From: Sweltsa coloradensis | Lineage: Eukaryota; Arthropoda; Insecta; Plecoptera; Chloroperlidae | NCBI GenBank assembly: GCA_024449915.1 | Contig: JAMZAV010003153.1 | Coordinates: 1-64,000 of the forward strand | DNA length: 64,000 bases | Reading direction: 5' to 3' | Shown: piece after piece, positions 1-12,400 of the stretch | Position numbering within the stretch: the stretch's first letter is position 1 | How the letters are laid out: each line of letters begins with the position of its first letter | Translations under genes and position numbers: made by a program | Notes under the pieces: generated by a model | Databases searched by the model: none | The model's input: the letters and a program-made list of their open reading frames with translations, nothing else | What the model was told of the DNA's origin: nothing

Positions 1-107
1 AAAAAAAACGCGAACGTCGTAATTTAAAAATTTAATAAATGTGCAATGTGGGTCTAGCTATAGCACGTGCTCGCTTATCAACGCGTCCAACTGATCGTTT
101 CCTAGTT
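1..107 (+). repeat. Terminal segment of a family A Helentron-like element, inverted relative to its neighbour
   Basis: Reverse complement of the first ~100 bp of the copy at 19733: ends GCGTCCAACTGATCGTTTCCTAG. It joins directly to the rest of an A element in the opposite orientation. Other copies have ACTAGGAAACGC and GCGTTTCCAGT at the two ends of this segment, so it is bounded by short inverted repeats. Confidence 0.5.
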
Positions 108-670
108 ATTGCCAAGGTATTTGGGTAAACCCGTGTGTAAACCTTTACTTTGTGGATAAAATCCACCGCCATCTAGAGGACCTTGACTCCTTGGAAAAAC
201 TATTTAAACTCTTTGTTGACAAATAATAGACTGCTTCCTCGAAAGTATTTTGATTACTTCTAGGTGGCACTGCATTAGAAACTTCGCGCGTCTTTTCGTT
301 GCCATGGCAACGTTACTTTTGTTATAATGTAATTTCCATCTACACTACTTATCGGATCAAAATAAAATTAACATATTCGTGACCGGACGAACATTCTAAA
401 TGATTTGGCTATCTCAGATTTTGTCGCCGTTTAGTTTTAAAAAAAAACTTTCGGTTAACTTTAATGTAACTTTTTAACTTTTTGAACGATTTTGCCACAA
501 AACTAATGGCATTCAATCGAGAACGAAGCTTGCGGATGGTCAAAATTTCAACTCGATCCGAGCCTCTGTTCGAACGTTATGGCGAGACATACAAACAAAA
601 AAACAAAAACAAAACCAGTAACTAATTTTTCCGGCAGAGTCCAATGGAAACGCTCGCTTCGCTCGCTTAA
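108..670 (-). mobile_element. Helentron-like non-autonomous element, family A, copy 1 (partial)
   Basis: Closely similar to 19733-20745 and 53836-54540 (shared GCCAAGGTATTTGGGTAAAC, CGTTGCCATGGCAACGTTAC). Ends at 670 in CGCTCGCTTCGCTCGCTTAA, the 5' terminus in element orientation. No coding capacity. Confidence 0.65.
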
Positions 671-900
671 CTACTGCTACTACTACTATCTAATTTGTCA
701 GTTTCAATCGGCCCGCGATTCTGACCAGACGGGTGGGGCTACAATGTTCATATTTACCATGGACATTAAGGTTATAGTAATATAGTCTCTTTTGAAAGAA
801 AAAGTTGAAAAAGTTTGTGGAAGGCTTCCAAATAAAGGTTTTAAAATAAGCCTTATACACTAGGCATACAATCAACAAGTAACTATAGTTACTTGACATT
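671..900 (+). repeat. Internal fragment of a family B element
   Basis: Contains the block with ACGGGTGGGGCTACAA and TGAAAGAAAAAGTTGAAAAA shared by 3030-3140, 19090-19380 and, inverted, 37130-37290. No ends of the element are present. Confidence 0.5.
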
Positions 901-1678
901 TGTTGACGGTATAAGCAGAGTAAGGCGGGAAAGTGCGATACGTAAACAAGTGGCGGACATTTTAAATTTTGCTTCTATGTGTGAAACGAGAAAAGTTGTC
1001 ATTATACTCTCATAAAACAAATCAGAAACCGTCCCTGGCCTAGGCCCAGATGTAGAAAATTATTTATCATACAACAGTGTAGGTCTAAAGTTCCATTAGG
1101 CTATAGGACAAGATAAAATTTATACTTACGTTACATGTTTGACAAGCCTAGCCAACCCTAGGCCAGCACAACCTTGTTCTGACACACTTCCCGCACAAAT
1201 AACTAGTTTTGATTACTAAAAGCCTAATGCAGATAAACAATAGTATGATTGTCCACCTAGGCTATACAAAAATGTTCGGAAATAATACACCTATTCTTTT
1301 CTTTAAATGACCTCACGCAAAACTCCTGTCACTATATAAAAACGAAATCAAAATCTGTGCAAATTTTCGATGTTCTTTTGATAATCTGTTGATTTACATG
1401 GCTGTGGATGCAGTGAAAGGTGTAAAGAAACATTACTTGTGCGCTTGTTGTAGCATGGGAAAGTTTCAATTGGATGTGAGTTGCCTAGACTTAACCAGTC
1501 CTTATACCGTCGTTATACCATGGTTATACCACCTATACCCAGGATGTACATGAATCCGGGTCTAGATATTTTACATCCTATTGTTATTGCTAATACCATA
1601 GAAATTAAATCAACTTTGATAAAATTATTATATTTTAACAAATAATTTTGCAATGGAACTTGAAAAAGTAATGAGATC
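901..1678. other. No gene seen
   Basis: AT-rich sequence without recognisable coding or RNA gene. From about 1510 it matches, in inverse orientation, 36927-37050, so it belongs to a dispersed repeat that also carries the foldback element at 1679. Confidence 0.5.
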
Positions 1679-2087
1679 ACACACATAACAAAAACTTGTA
1701 GAAATACAGCCAAACCTTACACACTCAAAAGAAATTAGATCTAAAAAAAGGGCCAAGCTCATCTACCTTTCCACATTTGCGCATTCTTAATTCATTATCG
1801 TACAGTGTCCCATAACAGCATCCTCGAAAAGCTTGGCAAAATAAAATTTGCATGTTATTACGTTTAAATTAATTAGAAAAAAGAACTTGGATGAACTATA
1901 ACGTGTTAATTAATAATCGCAAATTCTATTTTGCAAGCTTTTCGAGGATGCTGTTATGGGACACTACGTTTATGAATTAAGAATGCGCAAATGTGGAAGG
2001 GTAGATGAGCTTGGCCCTTTTTTAGATCTCATTTCTTTTGAGTGTGTAAGGTTTGGCTGTATTTCTACAAGTTTTTGTTATGTGTGT
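1679..2087. mobile_element. Foldback (snapback MITE-like) element, copy 1
   Basis: Two arms of roughly 170-180 bp in inverted orientation: left arm begins ACACATAACAAAAACTTGTA, right arm ends TACAAGTTTTTGTTATGTGT, around an AT-rich loop near 1850-1910. A second copy is at 36508-36926. No coding capacity. Confidence 0.8.
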
Positions 2088-2552
2088 GTTGTATTTACGG
2101 TAAAATTTCTTACGACATTTTTTGTAGAGCATTAAAAACCGAATAAAACAATAATTGGTTTATCCAAATCTGATGGTTACTTCTTGAGTTACAGCAATTT
2201 TAAGAATTATTTTGGCGGCCATCTTGTGGACGCCATGACAGGTGACTTATTTGCTACCATGCGTGTCCCCCGTGAAAATTACATTCTAAAATAAGTCTTT
2301 TACATGCTCCTAAATTTTGGTGCTGGTTTCCGGATTTGAAATGTTTTAGCGCTTGTTCCACGGACTAGTAGCAGATGGCTCGAAGGCTATGTTTCGAGGA
2401 GGCCATGGAGGGGGCGTGGCCTCACGAGAGCAGACAGTTGGGATGTAGGAAGCTTCATGAGAGGTTGACAGTTATTGTAACAAGGAACTTAAGATTAATA
2501 AAAGCAACTATGCATATGAAAACTGTATTTATTACAAATACTACATGTGTTA
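2088..2552. other. No gene seen
   Basis: Unassigned sequence; the short open frame at 2375 has no recognisable product. Confidence 0.4.
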
Positions 2553-3327
2553 TTGGATGAGCGAAGCGAAGATTCCATTCTACTACACTGGAGAAAAAAA
2601 TCCGGAATGTTTTTTTTTCTTTTTTTCTTTCTTTCTTTTTGTTTGTATTTTTGTGTGCCTGTGAACACGATTCCGGCTAAACCGATACTCCGATTGCAAT
2701 GAAATTTTATGGAGACCTTCGAAATCTCTGAACTTAGAACTGCACTGTAGGAAAAATCGATCAAAAAATTATTTCTCTTGAAAATCGCAATTTTACGATT
2801 TTTTTCGTTTTTCTTGTTTTTTTCTGTTTGTATTTTTGTGTGTTTGTTAACACGATTCTGGCTAAACCGATACTCCAATTGCGATGAAATTTTCTGGAGA
2901 CCTTCGAAATCTGTGAACTTAGACATGCTACGTTTTTGGGTACAATCGAAGAAATATTTCTCATGAATATCGTACTTTTACGATTTTTTAAATTTATAGT
3001 GCGATATTTTCGTGACATTTGGGCCGATTCTGACCAAACGGGTGGGGCTACAACGTTCATATTTCACATGGACATTAAGGTAATGGTGATGTATTGCTTT
3101 TTGAAAGAAAAAGTTGAAAAAGTTAGCCAGAATCCATAGAAATAAAGGCTTTAATATGAGTTTTTTCGAGTTTTATAATAACAATTAACAAGTAACAATA
3201 GAAACTTGACAACAATCACCTACAATGCATTCACAAAGTACTTGCAAAGGAAAAGTGGTCCCACGCAAACTATAAAGTTACAAAAACGCTTATCCATCAA
3301 CGCGGCGGGACTTTAGCGTTTTCCTAG
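2553..3327 (+). mobile_element. Helentron-like non-autonomous element, family B, copy 1
   Basis: 5' end TTGGATGAGCG, then AGCGAAGATTCCATT, internal repeats of the CCGATACTCCAATTGCGATG block, and 3' end AACGCGGCGGGACTTTAGCG followed by TTTTCCTAG. The 3' AACGC...GCGTT stem-loop lies just before the terminus. Flanks are T on both sides, fitting insertion between T and T. Confidence 0.65.
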
Positions 3328-3334
3328 TCATATC

Positions 3335-4246
3335 CCATGATCTTTTATTCCAGAATCACCTTTCTAACATTATTCCAAAATCATTAATAGATTGCTTGGT
3401 TTCTTAAGACGAAACTGCTCTAAAGAATTCTCCAAAACCACCGTGCCAAAGTTGTACCTCTCTCTTGTTAGGCCTCATTTAGATTATGCTAGCTCTATTT
3501 GGAACCCATATGAAATCACCAAAATTCATAATGTAGAAAGGGTCCAACAGTGTTTCATTAAACATCAATGTATAAAAAGTAACATTCAGTATCATCAAGT
3601 AGATTATGCACACGTTTGTAAAGATGCTTACCTCATGACATTAGAAAACCGAAGGAACTATTCTGACATGGTTTACCTTTACAAAATTGTAAATAATGTA
3701 ACAAACACTAGTTCAATTCTTGGCAAATTAAATTTTCATATACCTCCCAAACATACACGCATTCACAAAACTTTTCAACCAGCCCAAAGTCATCTCGACC
3801 TTCATAAAAATTCATGCATCAACAGATTACAGCATTCTTTAAAAAATGTTAAAACCTTTGAAGGAACAGACATTGATCTCTTCTCTCAAAATATTTTTTA
3901 ATTTAAATCTGTGAATCACTCAAGCGTTGGATATTAAACTAATTACTCACTTAGCTATTCCATTTGTCTCCTTCTTTCATATAAATTCTTTCGTCTAATT
4001 TTCTTTTAAAGAATATCTCTTATTCATTTCATGTAGAATTGTGATAATTCACATTTAAATTGATGATTTCAAATGTTAACGAGTTAATGTATTATTTTGT
4101 GGTATTGTATATTTAATTGTATAAGTATATGATTTCTATCCATTAGCTATGCTATGATTTGCACTTGTGGAGTATTTTGTACTCTGTTGTTATAATATTG
4201 CATCTTATAAATAAATAAATAAAATAAATAAATAAATAAATAAATG
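3335..4246 (+). mobile_element. LINE fragment: reverse transcriptase C-terminus and 3' tail
   Basis: The frame 3392-3901 (169 residues) carries the conserved post-RT segment of CR1/Jockey-type LINEs (LYLSLVRPHLDYASSIWNPY, then VERVQQCFIKH). It is 5'-truncated and ends in an AAATA/AAAT-rich tail at about 4208-4246, typical of a LINE 3' end. It is a different family from the PHD-type LINE at 21-31 kb. Confidence 0.7.
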
Positions 4247-5051
4247 CATTAAATGTTTCTATTGGTTTCATTGGGTAAGCTCTTTTCAAAATTGTTGTTG
4301 AAAAATTGTTAAAAATATATGCTTTTTCAGTACTTTGAAGACAGTTTGGATATTAATCATGAATTAGTATTTCTTTTTATCAAAAATGTGAAAAAATTGT
4401 ATCAAAGAGTATAACATCTTTTTCATTACACAAAAAATCGCGCATCAATTCCACGATTTTCAGATAAGCAATTACTGTGATTCAAGGCTATTCTGAGCCG
4501 ACTTAAAAACACTTGGAACGACGCCCGACGTAGATGCTGGCTGCGTTTTATCACTGCCGAATCGATAAAGAATAATCTGTGGCCGCGACTTGAGGCAGCA
4601 GAACAGCTGTTTTGTCAAATTTCAGTAGTGTTCAGATGGGTTGGATCTAAAATCTGCCGCGATTTTGTGAACTTTATGATCAAACAAGACAGAATAAAGA
4701 TGTCACTTGTTTCTTTACCATTTTGTGTCTTGATTTCGATGTATAATATTTCAGACGTTATTTGTTACATAATAGCGATATTTTAAGATAAGTAAAACTA
4801 TTATGACGAATTCTATGAAGACAGTGGCTCGGAAGAGTCGCGGAGGAATTTGATTTGGACCCTGATTATGAAAGTAGGCCCAAGGCATGCCTAGAGCTAT
4901 AGACCGTGGCCCTACTGTCCAGATTATTTGTTTACCACAAACATAATACATAAATGGATTTTCACTTTAATAAAAAAACCAAGAAAGGATATAAGTTTTG
5001 TGTTTGAATATAAATAAAAGGAAAACAAATATTTCATAGGACATTGATGGT
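4247..5051. other. No gene seen (downstream of the lectin-mucin 3' end)
   Basis: AT-rich sequence with no supported coding, RNA or repeat feature. Confidence 0.4.
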
Positions 5052-5057
5052 TTTATT
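5052..5057 (-). promoter_or_regulatory. Polyadenylation signal AATAAA of the lectin-mucin gene
   Basis: AATAAA on the minus strand, 135-170 nt past the two possible stop codons. Its position fits the 3' end of the long last exon. Only the hexamer is seen; the cleavage site is inferred. Confidence 0.45.
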
Positions 5058-5225
5058 TTCCAACAAACGGCTTCAGAACGACAAGATTCTCCACCCCCCA
5101 CACCCCCACCCCAAAAAAAAACAGATTTCTAGGCCAAAAGTCCCCTTAGCAACCAGGCTTCAAAGTGTAAAAACAAACCCTCCTGAACCCTCTAATAATC
5201 TGGTTCACGACCAGTGGTTGTCGTT

Positions 5226-8200
5226 TCACTGGTTGCAGAGCGTGGTTGTGGTTCTACTAGCTGTAGGCGTACTACTTGTGGTAGGCGGTGATAACGTACT
5301 ACTTGTGGTAGGCGGTGATAACGTACTACTTGCAGAAGGCAGGGATAACGTACTACTTGTGGTAGGCGGGGAATAAACGTACTCACTTGTGGTTAGGCGG
5401 GGATAACGTACTACTTGTGGTAGGCAGGGATAACGTACTACTGATGGTTGGCGTTGATAACGTACTACTGATGGTTGGCGTTGATAACGTACTACTTGTG
5501 GTAGGCAGGGATAACGTACTACTGATGGTTGGCGTTGATAACGTACTACTTGTGGTAGGCAGGGATAACGTACTACTTGTGGTAGGCGGGGATAACGTAC
5601 TACTTGTGGTAGGCGGGGATAACGTACTACTTGTGGTAGCAGGGATAACTGTGTTACTACTTGTGGTAGGCGGGTGGGGGATAACGTTACTACTGTGTTG
5701 TGGTAGGGCAGGGCTAACGTACTACTTGATGGTAGGCATGGGATAACGTATACTTGTGGTAAGGCGTGGGATAACGTACACTTGTGGGTAGGCAGGTGAT
5801 TGGAATAACGTTATACTTGGTGTGTCAGGTCGTTTTGATAACGTACTACTTTGTGGGTTTTAAGGCGGGGAACGTACTATGATGGTTGGCAGGATAACGC
5901 TACTATTGTGGTAGGCAGGGATAACGTACTATGATGGTTGGCGTGATAACGTCTACTTGTGGTAGGCAGGGATAACGTATACTTGTGGTAGGCGGGGATA
6001 ACGTACTACTTGTGGTGGCGGGGAGACGTACTACTTGTGGTAGGCAGGGCTAACGTACTACTTGTGGTAGGCGGGGATAACGTACTAACTTGTTGTAGGG
6101 CGGGGAATAAAAACGTATACTGATGGTTGGCGTTGATAACGTACTACTTGTGGTAGGCGGGGATAACGTACTTACTGAGTTGGCGTTGATAACGTACTAC
6201 TTGTGGTAGGCGTTGATAACGTACTACTTGTGGGTAGGCGGGGATAAAGTACTACTTGTGGAAGGCAGGGATAAACGTACTAATTGTGGTGGCAGGGCTA
6301 ACGTTACTACTTGTGGTAGGCGGGGATAACGTACTACTTGTGGTAGGCGGGGATAACGTACTACTGATGGTTGGCGTTGATAACGTACTACTTGTGGTAG
6401 GCAGGGATAACGTACTACTTGTGGTAGGCGGGGATAACGTACTCTTTGGGTAGCAGGGAATTACGTACTACTTGTGGTAGGCAGGGATAACGATACTACT
6501 TGTGGTAGGCGGGGATAACGTAATACTTGTGGTAGGCCGGGATAACGTACTACTTGTGTAGGCAGGATAACGTTCACTACTTGGTTGGCGGGGACGATAA
6601 CGTACTACTTGTGGTAGCAGGTTATACGTATACTTGTCGGTAGGCGGGGATAACGTATACTTGTGGTAGGCAGGGATAAAGTTACTACTTGTGGTATGGC
6701 AGGGATAAAACGGACTACTCTGTGGTAGGCAGGGATAACGTTACTACTTGTGGAGGCGGGGGATAACGTACTACTGATGGTTGGCGGTGAATAACGTACG
6801 GTACTACTTGTGGTAGGCAGGGATAACGTATACTTGTGGTAGCGCGGGAGTAACGTACTACTTGTGGTAGCAGGGATGTTACTAATTGTTGGTAGGCAGG
6901 GCATAAGTTACTACTTGTGGTAGGCAGGATAAACGTACTACTGTGGTAGCAGGGATAACGTACTACTTGTGGTAGGCAGGAAGAACGTACTACTGATGGT
7001 TGCGTTTGATAACGTACTACTTGTGGTAGGCGGGATAACGTAATACTTGTGGTAGCGGGGATAACGTACTACTTATGGTTGGCAGGGATAACGTACTACT
7101 TATGGTAGGCGGGGATAACGTACTACTGAGGTTGGCGTTGATAAGTACTACTTGTGGTAGGCGTTGATAACGTACTACTTGGTAGGCAGGGATAACGTAC
7201 TACTTGTGGTAGCGGGGATAACGTATTACTTTGTGGTAGGCAGGGACAACGCACTACTTGTGGTAGGCGGGGGATAACGTACTACTTGTGGTAGGCGGGG
7301 ATAACGTACTACCCTTGTGGTAGGCAGGGATAACGTACGAACTTGTGCGTAGGCGGGGGATAACGTAACTACTTGGTGGTAGGGCGGGGGATAACGTACT
7401 ACTTATGGTGTCTTGGCGTTGAGAACTACTACTTGTGTAGGCGGGGGATAACGTACTACTTACGGTTGGCGTTGATAACGTACACTGATGGTTGGGCGTT
7501 GATAACGTACTACTGATGGTTTGGCGGTGGATAACGTATACTGAGGGTTGGCGTTTATAAAGTACTACTGATGGTTGGCGTTGATAACGTACTACTGTGG
7601 TGGCGTGAGAACGTCTACTGATGGTTGGCGGGGATAAGTACTACTTGTGTAGGCGGGAGAACGTACTACTTTGTGGTAGGCAGGGATAACGACTACTTGT
7701 GAGTAGGGCATAGGATAACGTACTACTTGTGGTAGGCGGGGGGGATTAACGGAATACTTGTGGTAGGCGGGGGATGAGGGGCGGCGGGGGGGGGGGGGGG
7801 GGGGATTCGTTGGGGGAGGGGGGGGGAGGGGGAGGGGGGGGGGGGGTTTGTTGGGGGGGGTGCCTCTCGATGGTGGGACGGTTGGAGGGTGGGTGTTTGG
7901 GGGGGGGAGGGGTGGAGGGGGGGGGGGGGGGGTGTGGGCTGAGAGGGGCGGGGGGGGGGGGGGGGGCGAAGGAGGGGGGGTGGTGGGGGGCGGTGGGGGG
8001 GGGGGGGAAGGATTAGGGGGGTTTTGGGGTGAGGGAGGGGGGGGGGGTGGAAGGGCGTGATGTGGTTGGGCGTGGGGGGGAGGTTTGGGGGGGGGGGGTG
8101 GGGGGGGTGGTGGGGCGGAGAGGGGGGGGATGGCTGGGGGCGAGGGATGGGGGGGGGAGTGTTTGGGGGGAGGGGTGATAACGTACTACTGTGGAGGCAG

Positions 8201-9490
8201 GATATCGTACTAATGTGGTAGGCGGGGATACGTACTACTGATGGTAGCAGGGATAAAGCGTACTACTTGTGGTAGGCGGGGATAACGTACTACTTGTGGT
8301 AGGCAGGGATAACGTACTACTGATGGTTGGCGTTGATAACGTACTACTTGTGGTAGGCGGGGATAACGTACTACTTGTGGTAGGCGGGATAACGTACTAC
8401 TGATGGTTGGCGTTGATAACGTACTACTGATGGTTGGCGTTGATAACGTACTACTGATGGTTGGCGTTGATAACGTACTACTGATGGTTGGCAGGATAAC
8501 GTAATACTTGTGGTAGGCGGGGATAAACGTATTACTTGTGGTAGGCGGGATAGCGGACTACTGTGGTTAGGCCGGGATAACGTACTACTTGTGGTAGGCA
8601 GGCGATAAACGTTACTACTGATGTTGGCGTAGATAAAACGTACTGCTGATGGTTGGGCGGGGATAACGTTACTACTTGATGGTGGCGTGATAACGTATAC
8701 TGATGGTGGCGCGGGGATAAGTACTACTTGTGGTAGGCAGGGATAACGTACTACTTGTGGTAGGCAGGGATAAACGTACTACTTGTGTAGGCGGGAGATA
8801 ACGTTACTACTCGTGGTAGGCAGGGATAACGTATACTGTGGTAGGCGGGAAACGTATCTTGTGGTAGGCGGGATAACGTTACTACTTGTTGCGTAGGAAG
8901 GGATAAACGATACTACTTGTGGTAGGCAGGGATAACGTACTACTTGTGGTAGGCGTTGATAACGTACTACTTGTGGTAGGAGGATAAAGTCCTACTTGTG
9001 GTAGGCGGGGGGATAAAACGTATTACTTGTGGAGGCAGGGATACGTACTACTTGTGGGGAGGCGGGGATAACGTACTACTTGTGGTAGGCGGGGATAACG
9101 TACTACTGATGGTTGGCGTTGATAACGTACTACTGATGGTTGGCGTTGATAACGTACTACTTGTGGTAGGCGGGGATAACGTACTACTTGTGGTAGGCAG
9201 GGATAACGTACTACTTGTGGTAGGCAGGGATAACGTACTACTTGTGGTTGGCGGGGATAACGTACTACCTATGGTCGGCGGGGTTGTCGTTTCATTGGTT
9301 GGGTTCGTGGTTGTCGTTCCATTGGTTGTGGGCGTTGTTGTCGTTCCATTGGTTGTGGGCGTTGTTGTCGTTTCATTGGTTGTGGGCGTTGTTGTATCCG
9401 TGCTGGGTACTCCACTGTTTAAACATCCGGCCGCCAGTTTCGCATCGGCTGTAACACAGAGCGGATCATATCCCTCAGAACAACGACATG
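5226..9490 (-). CDS. Lectin-mucin gene exon 8: Cys-rich module plus Thr/Ser/Pro mucin-like stalk
   Basis: Acceptor CCAATTGCAG|CATGTCG; the phase-1 C of exon 7 plus CA gives Pro. The first residues form a small Cys-rich module (PCRCSEGYDPLCVTADAK, then LAAGC) with a Kazal-like look but too short for a full domain. Then come 9-residue repeats of the type PTTNGTTTT and, for most of the length, TTSSTLSPP/TISSTLSTP: a dense O-glycosylation substrate like mucin stalks. The frame is clean from 9490 to about 9050 and again over much of 5260-5640; between them many 1-2 base indels break it. In the repeat frame a stop lies at 5226-5228. A single-base shift near 5235 would instead give an ending ETTTTGREPDY with a stop near 5192. 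Confidence 0.65.
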
Positions 9491-12400
9491 CTGCAATTGG
9501 TAAATACAAGGGGTGTTTGGAAGGATTTTCTCCATTATACTTGGGTGGGCAAAAGGATAATTAACGATAAACTTAAAGAATCGGGACGGGATCCGATTTC
9601 TTTTGTACAACTATTACTTAATATTTATAAATGACACCAAACTTGGTTACGGCCTAGTACAAATATATTTAACGGTATTTTTCATTTTTATTTATTATAA
9701 AAAATTTAATAAAATAAGAACTAGAATTTATGAATTTTATTTCCTGTGCATCGTTGATAGGTCGATGTAATTTGAGGAGGGAACCTTGTTATTTTGATTT
9801 TAATTATAACAGAAAGCCAAAGCGGCTCCAAAAATAATAACACAACACAATAAAAGCGCACTCGAATAATATTAATTCTTAAACGGCACCACCACCATGC
9901 AAGCAGTGATGTGTGTTTTGAAATCAAAGAAAAATAGTCTGACATTTATTTTAATATGATTTGACCTTCATTTTATTGACCCCAACTGATGATATTATAT
10001 TTAAAATTAAGTCTGAAAATTCTTAAACATACAAATGCAAATATGTGTTTTATTCATGATTTACAAGTGTGTTTATATAATGAAGTAGGCCACATGTTGA
10101 CAGCTGTTGGCAAATAACTATTCGCTCGGTCGTTTAACCGGATTTTACATAGTTATTAATCTAGGTGCGCGGAAGCGCCCCGGGCCAAGCCACGCGCGGC
10201 TCCGCTTCCACTAAGCGCCTATTACCGCACGCCTACATTGGCACTTTACACGGTGTTGCCGACGCGAAACCATGAGAGATAGAAACCTGAAACTTGCTTT
10301 AATCGATGGGCTTTTCCTATGAGATTACCCATATATAGTTTCATCCCGATCTGCTGATGCGTCTAGAAAGTTATTGAGAAGTAAAGATCGTTCAAAATTA
10401 CTTTCTTCTTCAGTTAGGTGGGTGGGTGGCTGGCTGGCTGGCTATCTGGCTAGCTAGCTAGCTAGCTAGTTAGTTGAGGACCTATCAGTTTGTGGGCCCT
10501 CAATGGATAATGTAAGAGAAGCCAAAATTTGTACCGATGTCAGTCATCTCAGTGGACATGTGCTTTACAAACGGTAATTGGTTTAGGTGACTGGATGCTT
10601 AGATAAAGCAAAAATAACAAATTATTTAATTCGTGTTTGGTAAGAAACGGAATTGGCATAGAGTTACAGAATGACGTGTCGGTTTGTGGGCCCTCAATGG
10701 ATAATGTTTGAAAAGGCCAAATTCGCACCGATGTCAGTTATCTAAAGTGGACATTTGCTTTACAAACGGTAATTGGATTAGATGACCGGAAGTTTAGATA
10801 TGCAAAAATAACAAATTATTTAATTCGTGTTTTGGTAAGAAACAAATTGGCATAGAGTTACAGAAGGGACGTGTCGGTTTGTGGGCCCTCAATGAATAAT
10901 GTAAGAGAAGCCATAATTCGCACAGATGTCAGTCATCTCAGTGGCCATTTGCTTTATAAACGGTAATTGGATTAGATGACCGGAAGCTGAGAAAATGGAA
11001 ATATAACAAATTATTTAATTTGTGTTTGTTCAGAAACGGAATGGCGTTTGCGCCAGTATTAGCCCACTCTTGTTTCACGTAGTATTAAGTTTTCACCCCC
11101 CTGCGTACCTCTCTTGCTTATCTTATCTCTGATTTTAAACCTGACCTAGACAGGTCGTTGGCTCGCCTCTGTTGCAATCGAACATCCATAGAGTACAGAC
11201 GTTCTTACTGTGCTGTTCTAGGCAAGCGTATTTTTCGGTGCATATTTCCTAAACTGTTGTCTCGAGTGCAATAATTATTCTTAGTGGTCACTCTGTGACT
11301 TACTAACTTACACGGTTCACTGCAGTTCACAGTGCTTTATAAGTGATATTTAATTTTCTATTTCGTGTGCATACGTTGGGTTGTTCTATCATCATTTTAC
11401 TACTCTCATCACTATCGATCCCCCTTCGATCTATCATCTCACTAGGCTTATCCTATCATTTTCCCTCTTCATCACCTACATCGACACCTTGCTTAAACGG
11501 CAAGTTCACCGTCTCCTCAAGACAACTGTCTCGAAGCCAAGGTTAGCTCGAATGTGATTTGTTTTCTTCATTGTCCCCTCGTATTTATTGGCATCATCGT
11601 CTTGGTGGCAACATTTTGGTCCACTCGTGCCGAATATATTTCGTTTTTTTTTTATTTCATACAGTCCACTTTCAAAACCATTTAAATATTATCTCGCATT
11701 GTTGTTTGTCGATATTCAATCTCTCATCACTGGATTATATTCGGCGTGTGCATGACTCACTATACGCAGTGTTATCTAGTTTATTGTTCATTGTTGCAGG
11801 GCGAGCATTTGTTTACATTCTCTCGGTAGCGTGTATTTTATACACGTCGCTAGTTATTTGTCCTGACTACCCGGGTTCGATCTTACCATTTTGTGTTCAT
11901 TGTTGTTTATTTCAATTGCACTCGCAATAGTCACTCCCTGTTTCTTTTATTGTCGTCTAAGTTTCGGTTTGCATGACCAAGCAGGAACGGCAACGTAGCT
12001 TGCTTCTAGCTAGAAGAGAGCGTATATTTGCCTCAGTGCAACGCTCATATGACGCGTTTCAAGCGCTTTAAGACGAGGAAGCTTCTCGTCACAGATCGCG
12101 GTTTGACAAGCTTGACCAGTTGGAAACTAACTTCGAAGCGGTTCAGAGTGAAATATTAGTTTCTTATTCTCAGCTCGAGAAAGGGGTCACCCCTCTTCCT
12201 GTCGACGCAGTACAAGCCAGCTTTGAGAGCCTTCTCTACTCGGCACGCGATAAGTAGCTCGCCATAGTCGCGCGTATCCCAGATGCTATTCCTGTGAATC
12301 CGCCATCTACTGTTGCTGCTCAAGTTAATACGCTACCCAATATTCAATTGCCAATATTTGCAGGCGACATGACTCAGTGGCCCGACTTCTATGCTCTGTT

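Noticed and set aside
5044..5746. Plus-strand open frames of the LLVVGGDNV type over the minisatellite
   Set aside because: A 27-bp repeat leaves several frames open. The minus frame is supported by the splice acceptor, phase match, Cys module and Thr/Ser-rich composition; the plus frame has no upstream gene.
7774..8060. Poly-Gly open frames in the G-run block
   Set aside because: Low-complexity sequence with likely base-calling artefacts; no coding signal.
5256..9264. CRISPR-like array
   Set aside because: Units are contiguous without unique spacers, are coding on the minus strand, and the genome is eukaryotic.
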